Assembly: GCA_036796255.1 (NCBI GenBank)
Contig: DAIRDH010000068.1
Location: 1-16,115, forward strand
DNA from: T3Sed10-241 sp036796255
GTDB lineage: Bacteria > Bacteroidota > Bacteroidia > Flavobacteriales_D > Cryomorphaceae
DNA length: 16,115 bases
Direction of reading: 5' to 3'
Below, one piece after another: positions 1-6,040 of this stretch. The notes below the pieces were generated by a model. That model made no database searches. It saw nothing but the letters and a program-made list of their open reading frames with translations, and had not been told where the DNA came from. Every line of letters starts with the position of its first letter. The first letter of the stretch is position 1. Made by a program: the position numbers and the translations under genes.

Positions 1-785
1 TGAAAAAATCTTCCAAACGTCCGCTTATCCTCGTAACCAACGACGACGGAATTACAGCCAAAGGAATACGCAGTCTCATCGAAGTGGCGCGCGAGTTTGG
101 CGATGTGTGGGTGGTGGCACCCGATAGCCCTCAAAGCGGTATGGGCCACGCCATTACGGTCAACAACATCCTGCGCCTGCACGAGGTGCACAACGACCCT
201 GAAGAGGTGCGCGAATTTGCCTGCTCAGGCACCCCGGTCGATTGTGTAAAACTGGCCGTGTACCGCGTCCTCAAGCGCCGTCCCGACCTGCTGCTCTCCG
301 GCATCAACCACGGCGCCAACGACAGCATCAGCGTGATATACTCTGGCACCATGTCGGCTGCGGTAGAAGGCGCCGTTGAGAACATCCCCAGCATTGGCTT
401 TTCACTTGTAGACCACGATGCCGATGCCGACTTCACCGCTGCGAAGCACTACGCGCGCATCATCATCCGCAATGCGCTAGAGCACGGCATGACTGAGCAC
501 ACTTGCGTGAATGTAAACATCCCCAAAGCACCGCTGCAGTCCATCAAAGGCGTCAAAGTATGCCGACAGGGACAGGCATTCTGGGAAGATGATTTCCTGC
601 CGAGGCAAGACCCTTCCGGAAAAACCTATTACTGGATCACTGGCAAGCTCAACAACCAGGACAAAGGCGAAGACACCGACCTCTGGGCGTTGGCGCACAA
701 TTATGTGTCGCTCGTGCCGGTGCAATTTGACCTTACCGCTTATCACGCCATTCCTAAGCTCAATGCCTGGAACTATGAGGGCTAA
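1..785 (+). CDS. surE: 5'/3'-nucleotidase SurE (5' end cut by one base)
   Basis: SurE is a metal-dependent phosphatase that removes phosphate from nucleoside 5'- and 3'-monophosphates in the cytoplasm. The frame is open from the first base. Bases 1-2 are TG, so the start ATG most likely has its A just outside the window, giving a protein of 261 residues, normal for the family. A GTG at position 84 is internal: the essential NDDG motif lies upstream of it. Visible family signatures are NDDG (residues 14-17), the loop S46-GMGH, SGINHGAND (around N103) and SGTMSAAVEGA. The expected metal ligands D15, D16, S46 and N103 are all present. The stop overlaps the start of the next gene by 11 bases, so translation is probably coupled. 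The link to lpxB downstream is positional only. Identification is firm; the physiological substrate is inferred from the family. Confidence 0.97.
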   Translation, partial: KKSSKRPLILVTNDDGITAKGIRSLIEVAREFGDVWVVAPDSPQSGMGHAITVNNILRLHEVHNDPEEVREFACSGTPVDCVKLAVYRVLKRRPDLLLSGINHGANDSISVIYSGTMSAAVEGAVENIPSIGFSLVDHDADADFTAAKHYARIIIRNALEHGMTEHTCVNVNIPKAPLQSIKGVKVCRQGQAFWEDDFLPRQDPSGKTYYWITGKLNNQDKGEDTDLWALAHNYVSLVPVQFDLTAYHAIPKLNAWNYEG

Positions 786-1083
786 AAAATACGACAGCCA
801 GGCTTTCGGTTTTGTGCTCGGACTTTTCGGGCCGCTTCTGGGTTTTTTGGTATACGGCTTCCTATGGGCGGTGTATTTTAACAAGTCCTTCCTGTACTTC
901 TACCACGGCGTATTCGTCGCCATACCGGAATTCAGGTCGTCCATTGTCACGCTGTCGTTGCTTTTCAACCTTATTCCATTCTTCCTTTTCATCCGCAGCA
1001 AGCGCTACCTGAGCGCCCGCGGGGTGCTGCTCGCGGTATTTCTATACATTCCTGCGGTGGTTTACTTCCGATTTTTCGATTAG
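775..1083 (+). CDS. small integral membrane protein between surE and lpxB
   Basis: This predicted protein of 102 residues starts at the ATG at 775, inside the end of surE (11-base overlap), and stops at 1081-1083, directly against the ATG of lpxB at 1084. An earlier in-frame start would lie deep within surE and is unlikely. The sequence has a short basic N-terminus (MRAKKYD) followed by three hydrophobic stretches at about residues 11-36, 56-74 and 82-99, so it is a three-helix inner-membrane protein. A charged loop, RSKRYLSARG, lies between helices 2 and 3. I do not recognise a named family. The tight packing between surE and lpxB suggests co-translation and possibly a role near lipid A synthesis in the inner membrane, but that is inference from position alone. 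Confidence 0.85.
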   Translation: MRAKKYDSQAFGFVLGLFGPLLGFLVYGFLWAVYFNKSFLYFYHGVFVAIPEFRSSIVTLSLLFNLIPFFLFIRSKRYLSARGVLLAVFLYIPAVVYFRFFD

Positions 1084-2205
1084 ATGAAGTACTACATCAT
1101 AGCGGGTGAGGCCTCCGGCGATTTGCACGGCAGCAACCTTGTGAAGCATTTGCGCAAGGGTGATGCTGACGCCAATATTCGCGCCTGGGGCGGCGAACTG
1201 ATGGAGCAGGCCGGGGCCGATGTGGTAAAGCATTACCGCGACCTCGCCTTTATGGGCTTTGCTGAGGTGGTCGCCAACCTGCCCACCATCAAGCGCAATT
1301 TCGATTTCTGCGAGCGCGACCTCAGCGCATTTGCCCCTGATGTGCTCATTCTCATCGATTATCCCGGATTCAACCTGCGTATGGCCAAATTTGCCAAAAG
1401 GCAGGGAATGCGTGTATTTTACTACATCTCCCCGCAAATTTGGGCCTGGAAGCAAAACCGCGTAAAGCAGGTGAAAGCCTATGTGGATGAGATGTATACC
1501 ATCCTGCCTTTCGAGAAAGATTTTTATGCCGGCTTCGGCGTCGACGTGCATTATGTAGGTCATCCGCTCGTCGATGCAGTGGAAGACTACCGCACCCAAT
1601 TTGCTTCGGTGGAGAAGTTCAGGGCCGATTTCGACCTTGACGAAAGGCCCATCATCGCACTGCTGCCCGGCAGCCGCAAGCAGGAGATTGAAGGCATGCT
1701 TCCCGAAATGCTCAAAGCATTAGACGGCTTGCAAGGCTATCAGGTCATCGTGGCCGGCGCGCCTTCGCAAGAGCTCGTCTTTTACCGAAAGGTAATAGGC
1801 AGCGATGCCGTCAAAGTAATATCAGGGGCTACCTACCGCCTGCTCAACTACAGCCATGCGGCACTCGTTACCTCCGGCACGGCCACCCTTGAGGCGGCGC
1901 TGTTCAAAGTGCCACAGGTGGTGTGCTACCGCGGCAGTTGGCTCTCGTACCAAATAGCGCGGCGCCTGGTGAAGGTCAAGTACATATCACTGGTCAACCT
2001 TATTATGGATCGCGTGGTGGTCAGGGAAATGATTCAGGGCGAAATGAGCGCCCCTAAAGTGCGCAAAGCCCTTGATACACTGCTCACTGAAGGACCGGAG
2101 CGGGAGCGCCTTATGGGCGATTACGATGCGCTTTACGCAAAATTGGGTGGGGGAGGAGCTTCCGCAAAAACGGCTACACTCATGTTGAAAACTCTGAGGG
2201 AATGA
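1084..2205 (+). CDS. lpxB: lipid-A-disaccharide synthase
   Basis: LpxB joins UDP-2,3-diacylglucosamine and lipid X into lipid A disaccharide 1-phosphate, a step of the Raetz pathway at the inner membrane surface. The 373-residue length is normal for this GT19 glycosyltransferase. Recognised motifs in order are GEASGDLHG (residues 8-16), FMGFAEV, DYPGFNLR, the strongly conserved YYISPQIWAWKQNR, GHPL, LLPGSRKQEI and SGTATLEAAL near the C-terminal nucleotide-binding half. The start ATG follows the previous stop with no gap, and surE, the small membrane gene and lpxB are probably one transcript. Its presence shows a Gram-negative outer membrane with lipopolysaccharide or lipooligosaccharide. No truncation is seen. 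Confidence 0.98.
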   Translation: MKYYIIAGEASGDLHGSNLVKHLRKGDADANIRAWGGELMEQAGADVVKHYRDLAFMGFAEVVANLPTIKRNFDFCERDLSAFAPDVLILIDYPGFNLRMAKFAKRQGMRVFYYISPQIWAWKQNRVKQVKAYVDEMYTILPFEKDFYAGFGVDVHYVGHPLVDAVEDYRTQFASVEKFRADFDLDERPIIALLPGSRKQEIEGMLPEMLKALDGLQGYQVIVAGAPSQELVFYRKVIGSDAVKVISGATYRLLNYSHAALVTSGTATLEAALFKVPQVVCYRGSWLSYQIARRLVKVKYISLVNLIMDRVVVREMIQGEMSAPKVRKALDTLLTEGPERERLMGDYDALYAKLGGGGASAKTATLMLKTLRE

Positions 2206-2242
2206 CCGTATCGGCACGGTACCTGCATTTACCTTAGCAGCA

Positions 2243-3424
2243 ATGAAGTCCCTTTGTATGCTCGTGTTTTCCTCACTGCTTGCCGCGCTTTCCCTGCATG
2301 GGCAGGCCCGCTTCTTTGACGAGGTTAAAATCGGCATTCTTGAACTGCAAAAACCCACTTCGGCCCAGGTCATTACGGAGTTTGGCAATTACAATGTATG
2401 GGCCGATGGCAAGAAAATAGCATCCCTCGCTCCACGTGAACGCATCACTTTCATCAAGCGCGGCAACCTGATCGAAGCCAGCCTTCCAGGCAAAGTGCTG
2501 GGCAATTTCAAAGTTATCGAACTCAATGCCCTCGACGATACCGGGGTGTTTCGCCTCTACCTCTTAAAACCCTCACGCGAGGAGCGGGTGTACGACGACA
2601 ACCTCTACCTCACCGCAGGCCAGCATGGCGACATCAAATTCATAAACCGGGTAGACCTCGAGAAATACATCGCCGGGGTGGTCGAAGCGGAATCGGGCAA
2701 GGAAAAAGGTCTGGAGTACTACATGGTGCAGGCCATCATATCGCGCACCTATGCCTTGAACAACCGACGCCGCTTTATCAAAGAGGGCTACAACCTCAAC
2801 GATAGAGTCGATTGCCAGGTATACCACGGCAAGGCCCGCTGGGAGCCGGATATCCTTGAGGCAGTGCAAGCCACCAAAAGCCTGGTACTGGTGGACAGCG
2901 AAATGCAACTGATTACGGCAGCCTTTCACAGCAACAGCGGTGGCGAAACGGTGGCCAGTGAGTCGGTGTGGTCGGGGCCGCTGCCCTACCTCGTATCGCG
3001 CAAAGACGACTTCTCCATAGGCGGCGATCACTATGCCTGGCAGGTGAGTGTGCCCCGCGACAAGTGGCTGGCCTACCTGAAAGCAAAGCACGGCTACGAC
3101 AGCGAGAACGAAACCCTGCGCGCACTCGCTACTTCTTATGCCCAGCCTTTTAGGGAAGTGTACTTCGTTGACGAAAAGTTTAACATTCCCCTTAAGGATT
3201 TACGCAAAGACTGGGCGCTCAACTCGACCTTCTTCGACATCGCCGAAGCCGGTGACTCCCTGCACATCAAGGGCCGCGGTTTTGGCCACGGTGCCGGCCT
3301 GAGCCAGGAGGGTGCCATGCGCATGGCCGATCTGGGCTTCACCTACGCCGAAATCCTGCACTTTTACTACAACGATGTGCACATCATCGACCTGCGCAGC
3401 CTCGATTTCTTTCTTGAGGAGTAA
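2243..3424 (+). CDS. exported SpoIID/LytB domain protein
   Basis: This 393-residue protein begins with a probable signal peptide (MKSLCMLVFSSLLAALSLHG, cut near residue 20). The middle and C-terminal parts match the SpoIID/LytB family: LEKYIAGVVEAES (residues 139-151), ISRTYALN, HSNSGGETVASESVW (229-243) and GRGFGHGAGLSQEGA (344-358). In Bacillus SpoIID this fold cleaves denuded peptidoglycan glycan strands as a lytic transglycosylase, with a Glu in the position of E150 here. Related LytB stimulates an amidase. In a Gram-negative it should act in the periplasm on peptidoglycan. It lies 37 bases after lpxB and is plausibly the last gene of that operon; a weak -7-like TACCTTAG at 2230-2237 may add a local promoter. 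Its last three codons lie inside the 55-base duplication at the contig junction. Family assignment is firm; the exact reaction in this organism is inferred. Confidence 0.93.
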   Translation: MKSLCMLVFSSLLAALSLHGQARFFDEVKIGILELQKPTSAQVITEFGNYNVWADGKKIASLAPRERITFIKRGNLIEASLPGKVLGNFKVIELNALDDTGVFRLYLLKPSREERVYDDNLYLTAGQHGDIKFINRVDLEKYIAGVVEAESGKEKGLEYYMVQAIISRTYALNNRRRFIKEGYNLNDRVDCQVYHGKARWEPDILEAVQATKSLVLVDSEMQLITAAFHSNSGGETVASESVWSGPLPYLVSRKDDFSIGGDHYAWQVSVPRDKWLAYLKAKHGYDSENETLRALATSYAQPFREVYFVDEKFNIPLKDLRKDWALNSTFFDIAEAGDSLHIKGRGFGHGAGLSQEGAMRMADLGFTYAEILHFYYNDVHIIDLRSLDFFLEE

Positions 3425-3624
3425 ACCAATTTAAATAGCCGTCACCCCTTGATGGCAGGTGCTAAATCANNNNNNNNNNNNNNNNNNNNNNNNNNNNNNN
3501 NNNNNNNNNNNNNNNNNNNNNNNNNNNNNNNNNNNNNNNNNNNNNNNNNNNNNNNNNNNNNNNNNNNNNTGAGGAGTAAACCAATTTAAATAGCCGTCAC
3601 CCCTTGATGGCAGGTGCTAAATCA
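3415..3624. repeat. 55-base exact direct repeat flanking the assembly gap
   Basis: Positions 3415-3469 and 3570-3624 are identical over 55 bases and sit exactly at the two sides of the N run. The left copy contains the last codons and stop of the SpoIID gene. A duplication that ends precisely at both gap borders is the mark of two contigs sharing an assembly-graph overlap (k = 55 is a common setting), not of a biological repeat. The real distance between the flanks could therefore be minus 55 bases, meaning no gap at all. Confidence 0.9.
3470..3569. other. assembly gap (100 N)
   Basis: One hundred consecutive N, the conventional placeholder of scaffolding software for a gap of unknown size. 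Nothing can be said about its content. Confidence 1.
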
Positions 3625-3654
3625 ATGGCATTAGCGTTCCTTTTTTATGAAAAT

Positions 3655-3788
3655 AGAACGCAGATAACGCTGATCAGGCGGATCAACACGGATCACAAGG
3701 ATGATAGAAATCACATTATCATTCGAGATCTCCGTCATGAGATAACCAAATCAGCGACCATCAGCTAGATCCGCGTCATCTGCGTTCT
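3655..3788. repeat. imperfect inverted-repeat element, about 134 bp
   Basis: The outer arms AGAACGCAGATAACGCTGATC (3655-3675) and 3768-3788 are inverted copies with 19 of 21 positions matching. The interior repeats variations on GATCAxxCGGATC, CGGATCAC and ATCAGCG. The stretch has no credible coding frame. The style, with arms ending in GAACGCAGAT and ATCTGCGTTC, resembles interspersed palindromic elements found many times in some Bacteroidetes and environmental genomes; that comparison is from memory. It lies in the non-coding region 3625-3934, next to the contig junction, as repeats often do. Confidence 0.6.
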
Positions 3789-3821
3789 CAAAAACAAGAC
3801 TAAAGGAGGCAGATCAACGCG

Positions 3822-3862
3822 CCTGCCTGCCATGCCTCCGGCAGGTAAACCGGCGAGGCAGG
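3822..3862. repeat. GC-rich palindromic (REP-like) hairpin
   Basis: CCTGCCTGCC (3822-3831) pairs with GGCGAGGCAGG (3852-3862), allowing one bulge. A second overlapping stem is possible between CCTGCC and GGCAGG. The interior is GC-rich against AT-richer surroundings. There is no T run, so it is not a standard terminator. It looks like a small dispersed palindromic element of the kind often scattered between Bacteroidetes genes. Confidence 0.5.
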
Positions 3863-3934
3863 GATCAGGTCATCTGGATGACAGGAATCACAGTAAGATA
3901 ATTTCGAATCGGCGGAAGTCAGGAATAGCCCAAC

Positions 3935-3963
3935 GAAAAAAGCCGACCCATCGAGGCCGGCTT
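3935..3963 (-). terminator. intrinsic terminator after rplS
   Basis: Read on the minus strand, AAGCCGGCC and GGTCGGCTT form a stem with one mismatch around a five-base TCGAT loop, followed by a T run of at least six. It begins 24 bases beyond the rplS stop, as expected for the end of the trmD-rplS transcript. Confidence 0.85.
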
Positions 3964-3986
3964 CAATTCAAGAAAATATGGTCAGC

Positions 3987-4355
3987 TTACTTCTGGCTTC
4001 CAGCTTTGTTGTAACGGCGCTCGCGGATACGTGCTGCCTTACCTTTAAGCTCACGCAGGTAGAATATACGCGCTCTGCGCACCCTTCCGTGCTTGTTAAC
4101 TTCTATCTTGTCAATGAATGGCGAGTGGATCGGGATGATACGCTCTACGCCGATACCGCTTGACATTTTCCTTACGGTAAATGTTTCGGTTGCTCCATCT
4201 CCACGGCGCTGTATCACAACTCCCTGGTATTGCTGGATACGCTCTTTGTTGCCTTCCTTAATCTTATAGTGAACTGTAACAGTATCGCCAGCCTTGAAAG
4301 CAGGCACTTCGGTTGTAGTATTAAGTTGCGTGCTAATTTGTTTTAAAAAGTCCAT
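3987..4355 (-). CDS. rplS: 50S ribosomal protein bL19
   Basis: bL19 is a protein of the large subunit at the interface with the 30S subunit. The 122-residue sequence shows the family pattern: FKAGDTVTVHYKIKEG, RIQQYQGVVIQRRG, ETFTVRKMSSGIGVERIIPIHSP, and the basic end RRARIFYLRELKGKAARIRERR. It starts at an ATG 88 bases downstream of trmD on the same strand and closes the transcript, with a terminator after the stop. The trmD-rplS pair is the conserved end of the rpsP-rimM-trmD-rplS cluster of many bacteria; the first two genes are not in this window. The 88-base gap contains a -7-like TAATATTG on the minus strand, so an extra promoter for rplS is possible. Confidence 0.98.
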   Translation of the reverse strand: MDFLKQISTQLNTTTEVPAFKAGDTVTVHYKIKEGNKERIQQYQGVVIQRRGDGATETFTVRKMSSGIGVERIIPIHSPFIDKIEVNKHGRVRRARIFYLRELKGKAARIRERRYNKAGSQK

Positions 4356-4443
4356 GACGCTCAGTAATTTGTGTGTGTTTGAGTCGAATTTCGGGGTGCA
4401 ATATTACGAAAGTATTCCGATACATGCACTATGAGTTAACACA

Positions 4444-5148
4444 TTAATTTTCGTATTCATCATTTCCCATATAGCGGTTCCAGAGGTCGGGGCGCCGGCT
4501 TTTGGTGCGCGCAAGCGCCTGCTCCATGCGCCATGCTTCCACGGCCGGGGTATTGCCCGAGGTCAGGATTACCGGCACCTTCATGCCTTTGAATTCAGCT
4601 GGCCGCGTGTACACCGGTGGAGCCAGCAGGTCGTCCTGAAAAGAGTCGGTGAGGGCTGAAGTTTCATCGTTGAGCACGCCGGGCAGGAGACGTATGAGTG
4701 CATCGGCGATCACCGCCGCAGCGAGTTCACCGCCGCTAAGCACATAGTCGCCGATGGAAATTTCCATGGTGATGTAGGCCTCCCTGATCCGCTCGTCCAC
4801 ACCTTTGTAATGTCCGCACAGTATGATGATGTTTTTGCTGAGGCTTAGCTTATTGGCCATGCGCTGGTCAAAGGTTTTTCCATCGGGCGTGGTGTAGATG
4901 ATGTGGTCATAGTCCCGCTCTGCCTTCAGTTTCTCTATGCAAGCCGCGATGGGCTCGGGGCTCATCACCATGCCGGCGCCACCCCCGAAGGCGTAATCGT
5001 CGATGGTTTTGTGTTTGTTGGTGCTGTAGTCGCGCAGGTCGTGCACGGCAATTTCCACAATGCCTTTGGTTTGCGACCGTTTTACAATGCTGTCGTTCAA
5101 TGGGCTGTATAGCAAGCCCGGAAGGGCACTGATAATGTCTATGCGCAT
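4444..5148 (-). CDS. trmD: tRNA (guanine-N1-)-methyltransferase
   Basis: TrmD methylates N1 of G37 next to the anticodon, using S-adenosylmethionine, and prevents +1 frameshifting. The 234-residue length is normal for this SPOUT-fold enzyme. Seen motifs are DDYAFGGGAGMVM (residues 50-62), the trefoil-knot cofactor site CGHYKGVDER...ISIGDYVLSGGELAA, and LTDSFQDDLLAPPVYTRP, where D168 corresponds to the general-base Asp of the family. The later loop reads SGNTPAVEAWR rather than the SGNH seen in enterobacteria. The start ATG lies about 77 bases from a divergent -7 element. It is followed on the same strand by rplS. Identification is firm. Confidence 0.97.
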   Translation of the reverse strand: MRIDIISALPGLLYSPLNDSIVKRSQTKGIVEIAVHDLRDYSTNKHKTIDDYAFGGGAGMVMSPEPIAACIEKLKAERDYDHIIYTTPDGKTFDQRMANKLSLSKNIIILCGHYKGVDERIREAYITMEISIGDYVLSGGELAAAVIADALIRLLPGVLNDETSALTDSFQDDLLAPPVYTRPAEFKGMKVPVILTSGNTPAVEAWRMEQALARTKSRRPDLWNRYMGNDEYEN

Positions 5149-5217
5149 AGTAGGGAGTGTGGAAAGGCCATTTGATGAAAAATTCCTTTAAATTAGCCGC
5201 TTCGAAATTTTAGGTAC

Positions 5218-5225
5218 TATATTTG
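5218..5225 (+). promoter_or_regulatory. -7 element (TATATTTG) for the TPR/WG gene pair
   Basis: TATATTTG fits TAnnTTTG perfectly and lies 24 bases before the ATG at 5250. A TTAG at 5193-5196 (21-base spacer) is a possible degenerate -33 element. It is separated from the opposing minus-strand -7 element by only six bases, forming an inverted pair. Confidence 0.65.
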
Positions 5226-5231
5226 GTAACG

Positions 5232-5239
5232 CAAAGGTA
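5232..5239 (-). promoter_or_regulatory. -7 element (TACCTTTG) for trmD-rplS
   Basis: The minus strand reads TACCTTTG, a perfect fit to the Bacteroidetes TAnnTTTG -7 consensus, about 84 bases upstream of the trmD start. No clear TTTG is found 19 bases further upstream. The predicted start point, about 5226, falls at the edge of the -7 element of the opposing promoter. Confidence 0.6.
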
Positions 5240-5249
5240 AACCATACAC

Positions 5250-5993
5250 ATGAAAGTAAAGAACACGCTCGCCATCGCCGCCATTTGCCTGGCTGCGGCA
5301 GCTTCAAACAATGTACAAGCGCAAAAAGATTCAGATTACGAAGATTTGCGAAAGCTCTACATTGACGAGAAGTACGAGAAGTTAATCAGCAAAGGTGAAA
5401 AGTACCTCGGTGATTCCGATACCCGCAAGGAGCCGGAGCCTTACATGTATTTGGCGAAAGCCTATTATGAAATAAGCCGAATGGAAGACATGAACGAGGA
5501 CTTTCCGCCCGACAAAGCCTTTGCCAATGCCTTGAAATGGGCCACCAAATACCGCAAGAAAGATCCAGAAGGGGTGCTCTACCGTGAAAACGACCTCTTT
5601 TTTGAAGAGCTCAAAAAGGCAGCGCTCGAAGAGGCCGCAGGCTATACCGCTGATCAAAAGCATTCACGTGCCAAGCGATTTTACGATTCAGTGACCAAAA
5701 TGGATCCTGAAGATGCCGGCGCTTTTCTGCTGCTCGGACTTACCCAGGTGGAAATGCGCTCCATGCAGGAGGCCAGCATGACCTTCAAAAAAGCGGGTGA
5801 AGTGCTGCACACCATTGATGTGGGCTCGGTCAATTCGCAAGACAGAAAAACGCTTTTGCTTGGGGGCATTGATTACTCTCAATACCTGATCAACGAAGGC
5901 CAGCGCGATTCAGCCCGCACCACCATGGATTTGTTGGCGCCTGCATTGGCTGGCGATGCCCAGTTTGACATGCTTTACAATAAAGTGAAGTAA
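5250..5993 (+). CDS. exported tetratricopeptide-like protein
   Basis: A 247-residue protein with a clear signal peptide (MKVKNTLAIAAICLAAAASN, cleavage near VQA-QKD at residues 24-25). The mature part is helical and charged. The clearest TPR-like helix pair spans about residues 140-190 (AKRFYDSVTKMDPEDAGAFL through QVEMRSMQEASMTFKKAGEV). An earlier weaker pair includes EPYMYLAKAYYEISRM. TPR proteins of this kind are protein-binding scaffolds in the periplasm or at the cell surface; no enzyme signature is seen and I do not recognise a named family. It is followed after 47 bases by the WG-repeat gene in the same direction, so the two are probably one operon read from the promoter at 5218. Function is unknown beyond likely scaffolding. 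Confidence 0.85.
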   Translation: MKVKNTLAIAAICLAAAASNNVQAQKDSDYEDLRKLYIDEKYEKLISKGEKYLGDSDTRKEPEPYMYLAKAYYEISRMEDMNEDFPPDKAFANALKWATKYRKKDPEGVLYRENDLFFEELKKAALEEAAGYTADQKHSRAKRFYDSVTKMDPEDAGAFLLLGLTQVEMRSMQEASMTFKKAGEVLHTIDVGSVNSQDRKTLLLGGIDYSQYLINEGQRDSARTTMDLLAPALAGDAQFDMLYNKVK

Positions 5994-6040
5994 TGCCATT
6001 AAGCGTCGTAAAGCGCTACACATAGCAAAAGATTGACTTC

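Noticed and set aside
84..86. GTG at 84 as the start of surE
   Set aside because: The frame is open to the first base and the essential NDDG motif lies upstream of this codon; the real ATG is cut by the window edge.
589..774. Upstream extension of the small membrane gene to 589
   Set aside because: It runs inside surE in another frame with a low-quality Ser/Arg/Thr-rich sequence; the ATG at 775 fits the overlap and topology.
477..884. 135-residue minus-strand frame over surE
   Set aside because: Shadow of a high-GC coding strand; no family resemblance and no promoter.
3832..4163. Small + strand frames across the repeat region and the end of rplS
   Set aside because: They run through palindromes, the rplS terminator and rplS itself; composition is random.
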